A stretch of DNA of 64,000 nucleotides from Mesocentrotus franciscanus (GCA_037976565.1 CP137671.1:22941019-23005018); one strand, 5' to 3'; shown: positions 12,416-24,234, counted from the first letter of the stretch. Notes: a model not told the origin generated them from the sequence alone. Program-made: numbers and translations.

Positions 12416-12567
12416 TATAATAATAATATTCCGCTTTTATATAGCGCCCAATACATCGATCCAACGATGTGCCTTTACAGATATATTATTACCCCAGTCA
12501 TCGGATTCAGGCTTACCCGCACACAATGTATGCACATTTTCCACTCCTTGGGGAGCATTCCATATAT
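12416..12567 (-). repeat. tRNA-type SINE, 3' part
   Basis: Minus-strand SINE fragment. It contains CCCCAAGGAGTGGAAAATG, CATACATTGTGTGCGGG, GGGCGCTATATAAAAGC and an ATTATTATT tail. Unit C at 49300-49335 lacks it, so it inserted after the units separated. Confidence 0.75.
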
Positions 12568-12716
12568 CAGCCCCCCCCCCCCTTCTGATCAGAATAGAAG
12601 TTGATACACCTTTCATGTTCCCCTTGATAAATAGAGAGAGAGTATCACATTTTAACCGAATTGAGTGGTGCCTTCCATGAGGGTCGAGGCCCTGCTATCT
12701 TATTATTCACAATAAA

Positions 12717-13676
12717 TTAAATAAGAGATTGATATTTCTTTGTATTACTCCTACGACGCATAAACTTAGATTGTGACAAATATATTACGTAAATGATGAA
12801 CAAAATCATCAACATAGCGAAAGCAACCATAACAACAGACAGAAACGTATTTATTGGGTAAATGTATTCCTTAATTTCACCTTTAGTTGGTTTTATTGGT
12901 TTCACAGTTGAGGAAGTATGATCATGATGATAAGAGGTAGTTAGGGGAGCGGTGGGCACGTGTGTGGTAGTCGGACACGGGTCTCCTGGGTTAAGTACCT
13001 CGCCTTTGGATAAGGGGTCCCATACATAGTCATTACAATCACATTTTTCTTTGGGTTCTATCAGCTGGGAAGAGCAACAATATACATGATTGTGATTCTG
13101 ATGTACCAGAATGGTCTGTTTCAAAGTTTTATCGTTTTCAGAAGGTGCACCTAAATGAGGCATCCGCATACCCCCTTGGTGGCATTGAATCTGCCCTAGC
13201 ATACTTCCAACTGTAGCTTCGCAATCCAGCCTTTCCCAGTCTCCAGCATAACCATGGCTACCACTTAAACTACAATGTGCCACGCCGGGGAGAAAGTCCA
13301 CATGCAGGCCAATCCTTGTGATGTAGTCTCCATTATATGTAAGGAGAATATATGTTCCTCCATCAAGTCTCTTCACTGTGTCTATACTTAGTTGAAGGAA
13401 ACAATGATCTTCATCTTCTTCAGTCTTTTCCTCAACTATGAATCTTTCAGACTGATCAGGATTCAGTTTGAGAAAGTCTTGGTTTGCTGAATCGTAAAAC
13501 GGAAGTCTGTTTCCATACTGCAATGTGATCTTTGTACTGTTACATGGATAAGGGAATTGAAGCTTAACTGACTCTCCCTCTATGGCATTTGAAAATGAAT
13601 CACATCTAGTTGATGTCACTAAAGAAACAAAGATGATGTAAGCACTGGGAAGGAAAGCTTCTTTGAAGCTAAACAT
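12717..13676 (-). CDS. Ig-like type I membrane protein, copy A
   Basis: A 319-residue single-exon reading frame from a true ATG. Residues 1-25 form a signal peptide ending TRC. About 26-128 is a V-like Ig domain: Cys45 in strand B, LQLSID in strand E, and DGGTY at 105-109 as the usual D-x-G-x-Y motif. However, the Cys normally two residues after that Tyr is replaced by Leu, and Cys92 is present instead. About 132-205 is a second Ig-like domain (Cys152, Cys165, Cys200-Cys201). Then come a CDCN segment, a Thr/Pro/His-rich stalk (about 235-265), a transmembrane helix at 277-299, and a short basic tail ending YQSLI, a possible YxxL sorting motif. It therefore probably sits at the cell surface as a receptor or adhesion molecule. 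The ligand is unknown. It is closely related to the gene at 49669-50670, especially around GQIQC and GGMRMPHLGAPSE. The exact family is not recognised. No canonical AATAAA is seen just downstream. Confidence 0.8.
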   Translation of the reverse strand: MFSFKEAFLPSAYIIFVSLVTSTRCDSFSNAIEGESVKLQFPYPCNSTKITLQYGNRLPFYDSANQDFLKLNPDQSERFIVEEKTEEDEDHCFLQLSIDTVKRLDGGTYILLTYNGDYITRIGLHVDFLPGVAHCSLSGSHGYAGDWERLDCEATVGSMLGQIQCHQGGMRMPHLGAPSENDKTLKQTILVHQNHNHVYCCSSQLIEPKEKCDCNDYVWDPLSKGEVLNPGDPCPTTTHVPTAPLTTSYHHDHTSSTVKPIKPTKGEIKEYIYPINTFLSVVMVAFAMLMILFIIYVIYLSQSKFMRRRSNTKKYQSLI

Positions 13677-13876
13677 GGTATGTTTCTTATGTCAACACTA
13701 CTTGAGAAGAGAGAACAAAATATGCAATAGCGCCTGCAAAATGTAATTAGGCCTACCAAACTTGATATTACACTTAACAATAATGTCAAGATTACTAATT
13801 ACAGAAGGACGAGATGGTCGAATTATAGGACAAGTGGTGCGAGAAACCCTCTCAAGAAGTCCTTTGCACTCAGTTG

Positions 13877-13908
<32 letters not shown>

Positions 13909-14460
13909 TTAATCAGGATAATGTTCCGTAGTTCCTCTTCTTTCTCTTCAACTACATAGAATATACACGCGTCTGTAAATTATCTTTAATTCTGTTACAT
14001 ATGAAAATAAACGGCCCGTTTCTCAATTTTAGAGCTCACATGTTTCCATCTTCCAAAATGGTTTGGGATTGATTCCATGAAAGCTTTCCACATCTGAACT
14101 CTTTCTTTTCTTCACTCAAAGTCTACTTGTCTTGTTGGATAATCACAAAGTACTCATCTTTGAATGAAGTGATGATGGAATAAGCGGCTAAGAGGATAAC
14201 CTTTCCGGACACGTTGACAAAGGCAGAACATATCTTAGCAGCACTGATCACTTGCAGTCGTTTAGTTGGAAATCTGAAAAGATAAATTAGATTGAATATT
14301 TTAATACAATATTTATATCGAGACCAATGGAGATTATGGATTGATAATGCTATTTTGAATCCGAAGCGTCAGTATACTGATTCCCGATGAAATGCTATTC
14401 AAACACCATGCCATACAATAGTCCATTATTCCCTGAATGGAAATGGTTTTAGACAAGCAG
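13677..14460 (-). promoter_or_regulatory. Conserved upstream region with probable 5'UTR intron (copy A)
   Basis: This block is shared with 37883-38640 and 50671-51440. Read on the minus strand, a splice acceptor (ACATTTTGCAG then GCGCTATTGC) lies near 13733, about 55 bases before the ATG. Further upstream is a conserved leader segment around 14225-14270. In copies B and C that segment ends in a consensus donor (GGTAAGAT or GGTAAGGT). In this copy the donor reads GCTAAGAT, so the GT is lost. A GAT microsatellite (13878-13908) sits in the presumed intron in all three copies. UTR splicing is inference from the sequence. Confidence 0.5.
13878..13908. repeat. GAT trinucleotide microsatellite
   Basis: About ten GAT units. 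A homologous tract lies at 50878-50902 and a shorter one at 38109-38120, showing that the repeat predates the duplication. Confidence 0.9.
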
Positions 14461-14807
14461 AACCTAGCATCTCCTTGTACAGGTAAGCCCCTTTTAAAAA
14501 AAGAGGGGGCGTACCGACATTGGTGAAATAGTTCAAGACAAGAACTTTGTCAACAAAGAGCTTCACTAGAATCACCCCTGGATTGGATACGAGGTCAACC
14601 ATTATTCAACATGTTATCAGTATTCAAACAACATAATGGCGTTCGTCATATATTCCTTTTTTGTGTGAATTATGAGTCATGTCGAGCATGGACTTCGACC
14701 AGTCTGAGACTGTTCTGAGTAAAATTTCCTACATGCAGCTTGCCTGGAAATTTCCATTCACATTTTCAATACTATCAAATAAACAGGAATTTCTAAGACT
14801 ACCACGT

Positions 14808-14951
14808 GCATTCTCTCTCTTTCTCCCTCTCTGCCTCTCTCTGCCTCTCTGCCTCTCTCTGTCTCTCTTTCTCTGTCTCGCTCTCTTTCTCCCTCTCTAT
14901 CTATGTCTCTTCATGTCTCTCTCTCTTTCTGTCTCTCTCTCTCTCTCTCAG
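14808..14951. repeat. CT-rich microsatellite
   Basis: CTCTCT/CTGCCT tract preceded by CTACCACGTGCATTCTCT. The same preface and tract recur at 17548-17612. The preceding block, around CATGTCGAGCATG and CAGTCTGAGACTGT (14680-14710), recurs at 19813-19850. Confidence 0.85.
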
Positions 14952-14999
14952 GTTCTCCATCTACGTGTACGTTTTTAAAATAATATTTATCTCAGTCTT

Positions 15000-15568
15000 C
15001 TCATTTTTCCCCCAAAGATATTATGACTCCTTATCCTGTGTATATAGCCATTAAACATCTAATTTTTGTTCGTCCTCGCCTCTTTTTTTCCATTATCAAT
15101 TTATCTATCTGTTTATTTTCTTCTTATAGGGTATAAGAAACAGTCTGTAGAGAAATTACAAATTTAGTGTAATTGTAACTTAATAAGATCTGTAGTGATG
15201 AAAAAAAAAATGTCAAGCTACCCGGTTTTATACGTGTTTGAACCAAACAGCATTTCTATGTGCGATGGCTCCCCCACCCCAACCATCACCACCTCAATCA
15301 CCACCACCATTACCAAAGAAGAAAACTTCGGACGAGAAATTTCGAATCAATCATGGCAGAGGTAACGTGGCCATGACATCTAAAGTAGGATAATTTGATA
15401 AAATGCCAAGGGCATCCTGGATCTTAAAGCCCAATTAAGTGACTTTCAAATGCTAAGACATATCCTATATATGTTATCTGTCCCAGTTGTTGATTATGTT
15501 TCTATGTGCGAAGGAGGGTTTATATTTCCTGTTCGTTATCCATTTGCTTCAGTAAGGAGAAAATCCTA
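15000..15568. other. Unit A spacer
   Basis: No gene. Homologous to 38880-39320 and 51690-52060. Positions 15365-15430 carry the anchor shared with the first 60 bases of the window. Confidence 0.5.
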
Positions 15569-16131
15569 TTGCCTCGTTGACACTTCCACGCATTTTGGTC
15601 CCGCACTGCCCCGCTGTATGGCGTGCCAATGCGTGCCAATTAGTGGCACGCAGTCGCACGCAGGGTCACGTCTAATTTACGAATAGTTCACGCAATGCGT
15701 AACCACCAGGACACGCATTCGTAGACTATGCGCATGGCATGCGAAAACTGCGCGGGAAGTATGCGCAGCCATTGCGCAAATTGTGAGCAAATTAGTCGTT
15801 AACTAGTCGTGAACATGCGTGTCACTAGGCCAACGGACACGCATCGGCGCGCATCGGCGCGCATCGGCACGCACTGGCACGACTTGGTAGCGCATAGGGT
15901 GCTCATAGTTCACGAAGTGTTCACGAACGTTGCCAAAAAAAAATTGTCGTGCCAAAATTTTGAACATTTTGAAAATTCTGTCACGCATTTCACGCACGGC
16001 CCGCATCTGCCTGTATCCGCCCGCATCCTCCCGCACGCTACCACGAATACTTCTCGCATTGGTACGCAAGAGTACGTGTCTATGCGCAAACTATGCGCAA
16101 ACCAAAATGCGGGCAAGCGTCAACGAGGCAA
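15569..16131. mobile_element. MITE with TA target duplication, GCAC/GCGT-rich
   Basis: Imperfect inverted ends of about 30 bases start TTGCCTCGTTGAC and share GCATTTTGGT. They are flanked by TA (15567-15568 and 16132-16133). The interior is dense in short GCACGC/GCGCATCGG and TATGCGCAA motifs, unlike the AT-rich surroundings. Overlapping open frames at 15803-16154 result from this composition. No transposase. Confidence 0.7.
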
Positions 16132-16191
16132 TATGCTGCAATCGTAGCAATTAAGGCGATGTCAAAGACAATTGTTCTTTTTTTTACAATA

Positions 16192-16262
16192 ACACGCAAC
16201 ACACACACACACATACACACGCACACACATACGCGTCCACGCGCGCGCACACACATGCACAG
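16192..16262. repeat. CA/CG dinucleotide microsatellite
   Basis: ACACAC tract with CACGCG variants directly right of the MITE at 15569-16131. Confidence 0.85.
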
Positions 16263-18330
16263 GGGGGTTGTGGGATAACAAATAGCTTATTACATGTACA
16301 TTTATTTTGTTTGTTCAAGCTTGTATATTATAGGCTAATTACATATCCCGGACCAGCCACGCCCATTATCCAACAATTTATGAACACTCTTAAATTAGCT
16401 CCACACAATATGTAGCTGAGCTGGGCTAAAACTGCCAGCAGTAATATTATCATATTGAAATACTCTCGTGGAACATGACTTTACAACTGTCAAGTTATTT
16501 AATTTCATTTATCTTCATTTCCAAACACAAGAAATAACGAAACATAATGTTGACATGTGCAAAGCATGTTTCATAATCAGTTTTAAAGGTAATGCAAAGT
16601 TTTGGGAAATTCTGGAATTGGATGGATAGTAATTCTTTAAATTTTTGATATATTTGGATGCCCCTGTGGATGCATTATAAGCACTAAAATAATTAGCCCC
16701 TTAAACACTTCTGCTTTCGAGCAAATTGAATAATCAAAATGTACCGGTGCTCCCGGTAAATTTCAAATATTTCAAATAGCGTCTAAGGCCATTCCATAGT
16801 AGCTGTGACCATGAAAATCTCAGAATATGCAGTTCTGATATATAATTTCCAAACGGGAATAGCAAATCGGTCGATTGTAGTCAAGAAACATTGTTTTAAA
16901 GCTAAAGTCATTTCAGTCTTGAGAGGGCGCTATACAACATAAAGAGTTTATTATTTACAATTTCATCACTTTAGACTCGATTTTAACCGCGACAACGATC
17001 ATTGAATATTGTAAAATCGCATATGCTTCCAATATGTTCATTTGAACCAAATTCACGACCCCATACCAAAACTTTGTAATACCTTTAACAAACTTACAAT
17101 AAAGATTTGGATCTTAAAACAATAACAATAACGAGACGTTGCATTAATCGGTTTGTTTTCAAATTACCAAACGCATGAACAAAGCAAGACAGGAAAAAAA
17201 TTGTTTGGAAATTCAAACATGGAAGTTTATTATTTTGTTAATAGACGAATTAGAATTAAACTGACCTTACTTAGAGCATCAATTTTCACCCTCTGCTTAT
17301 CTCAGAAATTAAAACTGCTTGTCATCTGTTGGCTGCATTTGTAGACGGGCCGGTACAAACAATTCTGCTTCTGGCTCAGGAGAGCGTCAACAAACTAATG
17401 ACGACACTTTTCCAAACCTCTCCGAACTTTTCCACCTCCCAACCCGAACTTGGCTACTTGCCCGATTTGAATGTTGGCTATTGAGACAAGAATCAATAGA
17501 TTGGTCGTGCGTTGGAAAATTCCATTCAGATTATAAACTATAAGAAAAAGGCTACCACGTGCATTCTCTTTCTTCCTCTCTGTCTCTCTCTGTCTCTCTC
17601 TCTCTCTATCACTTTGTTAATCTTAGCGTATGTTTTCTCTAAATATTTATCTTAGTCTTTTCTTATTTCTTCTTTTAAAGCTATTCTGACCCCATATCTT
17701 TCCCACTATTCCAGGTTCTCTGTTTTTCTCAATGCACTGATTATCTGAAAACAATTTATTGTGCTTTTTAGGGGGTGGCAAAAGTTGGTTTCTTTCTTTC
17801 TTTCATTATTTCTTTAAAAAAAATTAATTCAATACTTTATTTATTCATCTAATTATTTACATTCATTATTATTGAATCAGTAGACCTGTCTTATATTTTT
17901 TTGCTTCAAATCCAACTTTATTGACTTCCATTAAGCATTCAAAATAAAGGAAGAAATGTAAGTAAGCATGATGAATTTTGTTTGTGATGCTCAGTTCGCT
18001 GGGCATCGAACGAGATTTGAGCTCCATGAATGAACATCGATGGAAAGTGTAACCCTCTATTGCCATACATTACAATGTAATTTACATGTTACCTGTGGGC
18101 TATGGTCCACTTCACTGTGTGCACCATGAAGCTCTGTTCACACATGAAACAATAATGCTGTATTAAAAACTAACTACTGGAAATTAAAGAAGATAGTGGG
18201 ACAGCTAAGTGGTGTTGTGCTTTGACAAGATTTCCTCTTGCCAAAGTTGGATTTTAAATTTCCCATATGAGGTCTTATAACTCTTTCAGGACATGGTTTT
18301 TTTAAAGGGCTAAATTGATCACATGTTGTT
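16263..18330. other. Unit A spacer with repeated blocks
   Basis: No supported gene. Positions 17225-17340 are the anchor shared with 490-590 and 40850-40945. Positions 17365-17480 are copy 2 of the dispersed block described at 1190. Positions 17548-17612 are a CT-rich tract. The remainder is AT-rich, and its open frames (for example 17153-17543) follow repeat sequence. Confidence 0.5.
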
Positions 18331-19069
18331 CTTCAAATTTGCAAGAATTGTTTTCTTTCATTGCTACATTGTTGTAATAGAATAATGCATAGGTAGAAAA
18401 TTGGTTGAAAAGTTGAAAAATGGCAAATTTCTATTGCATTACCATGATATGTATGGAACCTCTCAACATATTGCAAATTAAGGATTTTATAGCTTATTTA
18501 TTCCTTTTGTAATACCTAGCATCAAATGCAATATGATCATGCAACAGAAAATGGTTGCAGTGTGTGCAGACATTTTTGCCCTTTCTACTCACACATCTAG
18601 TAATTTTGTTGGGCTTTGAATAAAAAGTTATTAAGCCGAACCACAAAATGTGGAATGATTGTCGTAAAAGGGATAAATAATATTGGATGATGGGGATAAC
18701 CATATCTGTTATTTAATTTACCCATCTCAAGTCTCTGCGGGAGCAGGATAAGTATAGAACATTTTCTTTTGTACTTCAGGAGGGGAAATATCTTAGAATG
18801 CTTCTGATAATTCACAATTTCCTGATCATAATCAACCACCTTGCTTATTTAATGTAAGAGGAGATAGCACATAGAAATAAGGAAAAACAAATTTCTTCAA
18901 CTTTACATGGTTTTCATGAGCAAGACATAAGCAAAACATTTCTTTGTTTTATATCTGAAAACGGGATCTTCTAAATTCTAAAAAAATTGGGGTTGTGGGT
19001 ATATAATTAATTAAATAACAAGCTAATCGCCAGTTTGTAGGACTTTCAGGAAGTTTTCCGTCTAAGGTG

Positions 19070-19310
19070 TCGTGTAACAAAGGTTTATTCACTTGACTCT
19101 CAATCCAAGGGTGGAGGCTTCGAATCCCATCTCGGCACTATCATCCTTTGACAAGACATTAGTCCACTTTTGCCACTCTCCACCCAGGTGTAGCTGGGTA
19201 CCCTATACCAGAGTGCTTCATATTTCACTGGTAGTTATTAGTACCGGGGTAATGGTGTTGGAGCGCCAGAAGTGTCACGATATCGACGTGACGGACATAT
19301 GCACTATAAT
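19070..19310 (+). repeat. tRNA-type SINE
   Basis: Plus-strand SINE. A degenerate B-box-like GCTTCGAATCCC is followed by CCTTTGACAAGACATTAGTC, CCACTCTCCACCCAGGTG and ACCGGGGTAATG. The copy at 20757-20885 is paralogous to it. Confidence 0.75.
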
Positions 19311-20103
19311 TATCAAACCATTGAGTTACTGTAAAATTGGTCTAGTACTCAGGTAGCACGACGAAGTGCCCCTGTAAGTAAGCAAGATATTAGACCAAAT
19401 GGGTTTTAGACCATGTATTGTTAATTGTGGCGTAGTATAAATTTTCGAACTTTATTTATAACAATAAATTATTTGATAAAAATATAGAATATTATAGAAT
19501 TATATAAATATAAGAATACAAATTTTCCACAGTTCACACTTCACTTCTACTTCTGGCTCAGGGTAGCGACAGCAAAATAATGACGACACATGTCTCCAAA
19601 CCTCTCAGAACATTCCACCACCCAACCCGAACTTGGCTACGTGCCCGATTTGAATGTTGGCTATTGTTACCAGAAGTAGTAGTAACGTGGGTATTTCCAC
19701 CACCATGTACTTTTTATTTTTACAAGTGTTTACTATAGTACCAGTGCACTGTTGACTTGTAGAAGCAATATCAAAGCTTACCCATGAACACGTGCAACTC
19801 GTCTGTTTACTTTCATGTCGAGCATGTACTTTGATCAGTCTGAGACTGTAATGTTCAATGTTCAAAGTTCAATCTCCTACATGCAGCTTGCCTGGAAAAT
19901 TCCATTCAGACTTTCGACACTAACCATGTTCAGACGGGGGCTTCCTAGTCGGCGTAAGTTAATCCCTGCATCAGTAAATATCCCATAAATATTTTACTTA
20001 CACCCTTAGTTGACCATATCCTCTTACTTGGACCAACTTGCCACGATTAAGTTAACCAGATCTTCCACCAACCCAGTCTTACTCAGCGTAACTGCCGGAA
20101 GTC

Positions 20104-20150
20104 AGGGGCGGAGCTAGGATTTTCCAAAAAAGGCTGGGGGGGGGGGGCGT
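20104..20150 (+). mobile_element. hAT terminal sequence, remnant
   Basis: The sequence CAGGGGCGGAGCTAGGATTT followed by a G run looks like a typical hAT-superfamily end. I find no matching opposite end nearby, so this is a solo or truncated terminus. Confidence 0.35.
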
Positions 20151-20756
20151 GAAATGTTCGAAATTGCGAGTTTTCTGTCATTGCTACATTGTTGTAATAG
20201 AATGCAATGTCTATGAAAACATATGCATGGGTAGAAAATTGGTTGAAAAGTTGAAATAAATGGCAAAGTTCTATTGATATATTTTAATGATTTGGAGCCT
20301 CTCAACATTTTTTAATCACACATCTGGTAACTTTTTGGGCTTTGAACGACAAAAATGTGGAATGGTTATCGCAAAAGGGATAATAGGATAATGGGGATAT
20401 TAAACACTATCTGTTATTTACCAATCTGAACTCTCTGTGGGAGCAGGATAAGAATAGAACATTATTTCTTGTACTTCAGGAAATAAAGAGGTGAAATATA
20501 TTAGAATTCTTCTGAGCATAATCAACCACCTTGCTTATTTAATGTAAGAGGAGATAGCACATAGAAATAAATATGTAGATATAGGTTTTCATGAGCAAGA
20601 CAGGGGCAAAACATTTCTTTGTTTATTATCTGAAAACAATTTCATCTAAATTCTAAAAAAAATTAAGTTGTGGGTATATAATTAATTAAATAACAAGCCA
20701 ATCGCCAGTTTGTAGGACTTTCATGAATTTTCCCGTCTAATTTCTAGGAGGTGCCG

Positions 20757-20885
20757 TTGTAATAACGGTTCATTCACTTGACTCTCAACTAATGGGTGGA
20801 GGCTTCGAATCCCATCCCGGCACTATCATCCTTTGACAAGACATTAATCCACCTTTGCCACTCTCCACTCAGGTGTAGATGGATT
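20757..20885 (+). repeat. tRNA-type SINE, 5' part
   Basis: Contains TTCATTCACTTGACTCTCAA, GGCTTCGAATCCCATCCCGG and CCACTCTCCACTCAGGTG. Part of the second copy of the duplicated block. Confidence 0.7.
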
Positions 20886-21296
20886 CCCTATATACAAAAT
20901 AAATTGTGAAATCTCAGTTCTTCTATGGAATAGTAAACAATTTGCTTCTCCTCGTCGTCGTTCTATTGTCACTGAGCAAATCACATGCTTATAGAGCGCT
21001 GCAGGAAATATGGGGATTTCGAAGACCGACGTGACCATATATTTTTTAGTCATTTGTTTTGTGTGTGTCTTTTATTTCTCGTTGAGTGTGTTCATTTGTA
21101 ATGGTAATTTGGTTTAACATTAATTCGTCTGACTTTTATCCAGGATTTCTAATTAAATGTCTATAAACGACTTGTCTAGATCTGAAATGATATCACTTTG
21201 CGTGTTTCCATTTCATTTTTTTAAATCATTGTTGTCTAATCACCAGTTTGTAGGATTTTCAGGAAGTTTTCGTCTAATCTCGAGAAGGTGTCGTAC

Positions 21297-21400
21297 AATA
21301 CTGGTTCATTCACTTGACTCTCAATCAAGGGTGGAGGCTTTGCCCACCCGGCGTGACGGACATGTGCACTAGGCTATATAAGAAATCACCACTGTTATAA
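21297..21400 (+). repeat. tRNA-type SINE, internally deleted
   Basis: Starts TGGTTCATTCACTTGACTCT and jumps from the B-box region to GCGTGACGGACATGTGCAC and GCTATATAAGAAATC. The CCACTCTCCACCCAGG core is missing. The unit B counterpart lies at 42706-43271. Confidence 0.65.
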
Positions 21401-21499
21401 TTACCCATTTAGTTACTGTGAATTTGGTCCAATACTCAGGGACCGCGACAAAGTGCCCTTGCAAGTAAGCAAGATGTTAGACCAAATGGGAATTTCTAG

Positions 21500-22340
21500 A
21501 TTTTTGTTTTATTCTTCTCAATTGTTGATTGATATTTTGGAACTATATTTATGTAGAAATATCGACTAGGCACCCTGAATCGTTCTTACTTCCCAAATAA
21601 AACGTACCGAATGCCTAATATTAGTTAATACATTGCATCAATGAACTATGAAAGCAAAGACAAACCCCTTTCATAATTATGACATTGTTACTTATTTTAT
21701 TCCACATGGAAATAAAGATAATGAGAGAGATCACGGAATTGTTTTTACTTTTTTTAAAGTGGAGAATTGATATTGTGTATACACTAACACTAAATCTAAT
21801 TTCTCTACAATGCTGCTTTGTATAATTCTGTTCATCGCTGTTTTTTGTTTTGATTCTGTAATTTTTTTATTTTAATTTCTGATCAATAAAGATTTTTTTT
21901 TTTAAAGATTGATTTCACTTTTACCATACTCGACCTTATCTATTAAATAAAAGTAAAGGGTCAAAGCTATGCAATACTCGTGCATGCTTATGATTTATTA
22001 GAAACATCCATCTACTTCCCCACTAACATGCCCTACCATGCACTAGACTTTGTTGTCAATAATGCAGGTTGTATAAATACTGGCTATCAATCGGCATTCT
22101 ACAAAATTTATGAAGAGCATGAACCACAGTTTTTTTATATCAGGAATAATAGGAAATAAGTTAAAGGCGTAAATAGGTCTGCTCTCAACAAATGATCATA
22201 CGCTACTTAACAACAACAACAATTATAGCAGCATGATTAGTCTCAACAACAAAGAAAGTAAATAATGGCATAGCGTGGGTTGAAATATAAGCTAGGGCAT
22301 TCCAACTCTTGTAATAAGTTCATCTGTATGAAAGCCGAAA
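21500..22340. repeat. Non-coding block conserved between units A and B
   Basis: Aligns well with 43385-44200, including AAATATCGACTAGGCACCCT, TGTATACACTAACAC, TATGCAATACTCGTGCATG and AACATGCCCTACCATGCACT. No open frame is conserved. The good match may only reflect the absence of later insertions, but it is the best preserved non-coding stretch between the units. Confidence 0.6.
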
Positions 22341-22887
22341 AATAAGAGAAACTGAATGGCCGCGAAAGTTTGATATACTATCAGTACTATGAGAGTCATG
22401 AATAGTTGAAATGTGAGATCACTATAGCTACGCGAATGTCAAATTGGCAATTTTGTCAGTGGATTGTCACGTAGTCTCGGACATCTCCTCGTTTGTCGTT
22501 TACACAAATATCATTAATTTCTGTTTTTCTCCCAAGTGCCTCTTCCTTGGGGGCACTATTCCACATGTCTTATTGATATAATTTTAATATAGGTCCTCTC
22601 AAAAGAAAAGGCCCTCCCGAGTCATACATTTTGAGAAGAAAAAAAAAGAGATTTTAGTCATTGTTGGGGTTGGATCAAATTTTATAGGAAAGTTGTCCGG
22701 CACTACATCACAGTGACATACTGATTCAGCCAATTTGAAGTTCCCATACGTATGGTGATTACAACTTTCAAAAATTCATATAACATTCCTATTTTCTGCC
22801 AGATTTTGTTCAAATTGTCACTAGTCTGCTTCTGTGATTTTTGTGCTTTCTATTAGAGTTTTTCTACTAAGGTTGGTATTCCTCTTA

Positions 22888-23854
22888 AAGGGGAGGTCCA
22901 CTCTGTTATTAAGTTGGTCTCAAAGGCATTATGTCCCATTCGCAGTCTAAAAAATGAAAAGGTTAAATTCCAACGTCATTTGAAAGACAATACTCATTTA
23001 GAACTTCCTTCAAAACGAAAGAGCTGGAAAATTTATTTTTCGTGGGAAAATAACGACGATTAGTTGTCGAATCGACATAAGTGATTGCAATCACTTATGT
23101 TAATAGTCTGATTTTCAGACCCTTGTACCGAATGGTCGTATGTTTTGTGCTGCGCAAAGATTCAATCAGTTAAATTTTGGCCATTACAGGAAGTGGGTTA
23201 TCGATGTAGACAGACGCTGCATGTAGCTGTTACAGCTCATTTTATATATTTTATTACCAAAGAAAAAAGAAGTCAGTCAGTCACTCAATAGTGTCTGACA
23301 GTGAAATCTAGAAAGTTAACGGGTTTCCTTGCATAATTTGAATACTAGTACGTTGCTAACGTTTAAATTTCACAGGTAGGACATACATGACTTATTCATG
23401 ATTCCTGCAATGTTCTCCAGAATTTGATGGTGGCTGCAAAAAAGACATAGTATCTTTAATAGAAGCAGGACAATGAGAGGAATAGGTCAGTAAAATGTTG
23501 AGCTTTTTTCGATTAAAATATTGCGAGCTCCTCTCCAGTATGCTCTATGCACAGGGGTTGTATAGAAGCATATTTGCAATATTTATATTTAGGGTGCATG
23601 TATGATTTTGAAATTTTCTTGAGGGAAAATGAAAAAAGAAATTTATTTTATTTATATTTTTTTTAGCACAGAGCAAATAATAGGAGGGCTCCCAAAAAAC
23701 GTCACAGAGTTGCCAATTTTAGTTTGATTAATTGCAATTTCAAAAATCATAACTTTCTTATTTTTAATCGGAATTTGCTTTCACTATCATGTTCCTCTCA
23801 TTTGTCTGCTTCAAGTAAAACTTAAAATCTTAATACCAGGAAGGACTTCCCCTT
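22888..23854. mobile_element. Candidate MITE with AAGGGGA ends and TA duplication
   Basis: Ends AAGGGGAGGTCC and the inverse of AAGGGGAAGTCC are flanked by TA (22886-22887 and 23855-23856). The stretch lies inside DNA that unit B lacks (compare 44195-44230). It includes a perfect 26-base palindrome at 23075-23100. Ends beginning AAG plus TA duplication match the style of the MITEs at 589 and 45885. Confidence 0.5.
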
Positions 23855-23984
23855 TAAAGGATCACCAGTCTCACTGGGGTTCATGGATTTTCTCTTTGCG
23901 AATTAACACGGCCATCGATAGAGAGGTAGGGGGTGTACGTGTGATGGAATCATACAACTTTTGTCCACGTCCTTTCTGCACCCT

Positions 23985-24046
23985 CTTCTTTTCTCTCATT
24001 TTCTTCCTGTTTTTCTTTCTTTTCTTCTTCCTTTCAATCACTGTTA

Positions 24047-24072
<26 letters not shown>
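23985..24072. repeat. Pyrimidine tract and TG microsatellite
   Basis: A long T/C-rich tract (23985-24040) is followed by a TG run (24046-24072). Together they directly precede the exon-like segment at 24105. Unit B has a shorter pyrimidine tract at 44345-44400. Confidence 0.85.
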
Positions 24073-24080
<8 letters not shown>

Positions 24081-24104
24081 CGTTTGTGCGTATTTGTATT
24101 GTAG

Positions 24105-24234
24105 GTACAGAACTTATTGCGGTGAACTTGATTCAAGCCGCCGAAGATGGCGTTATCAACAAACTTATAATTATGCTCACCAGAACAGCCGGGCGTCCTA
24201 ATTTAATGATCACGCCATCATCAGTTGGTAGCAA
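24105..24234 (+). CDS. Exon-like segment with splice signals
   Basis: A long pyrimidine tract leads to TTTGTATTGTAG, a good acceptor. It is followed by an open frame of about 42 codons containing ELIAVNLIQAAEDGVINKL and TAGRPNLMITPSSVG, and then GTAAGT at 24235. The frame would end at a stop within the GTAAGTAAG if unspliced. The unit B equivalent (44450-44500) is diverged and not open in a similar way. The last 44 bases and the donor are duplicated 116 bases downstream, where the donor is even better (CAG then GTAAGT at 24351). The amino-acid composition looks coding, but I do not recognise the protein and see no partner exon in the window. Confidence 0.35.

Larger units (their letters stand above)
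18331..20890. repeat. Two direct copies of a block of about 0.8 kb
   Basis: 18331-19190 and 20155-20885 share, in order, TCATTGCTACATTGTTGTAA, AATTGGTTGAAAAGTTGAAA, a GGGAGCAGGATAAG segment, ACCACCTTGCTTATTTAATG, GGAGATAGCACATAGAAAT and a SINE. Copy spacing is about 1.8 kb. The intervening 19320-20100 carries copy 3 of the dispersed block (19545-19665). Confidence 0.7.

Noticed and set aside
14150..14275. Open minus-strand frame FPTKRLQVISAAKICS and following, after CTTTTCAG, as a coding exon
   Set aside because: The homologous segments in copies B and C have frame-changing indels, so conservation is not at protein level; treated as non-coding leader.
14679..15054. Leu/Ser-rich frames
   Set aside because: Same cause: CT microsatellite at 14808-14951.
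15803..16154. Overlapping frames on both strands with Arg/Ala-rich products
   Set aside because: They lie inside the GC-rich MITE 15569-16131 and reflect its repeated motifs.
24046..24072. TG run as functional regulatory Z-DNA element
   Set aside because: A common microsatellite; nothing beyond composition supports a function.
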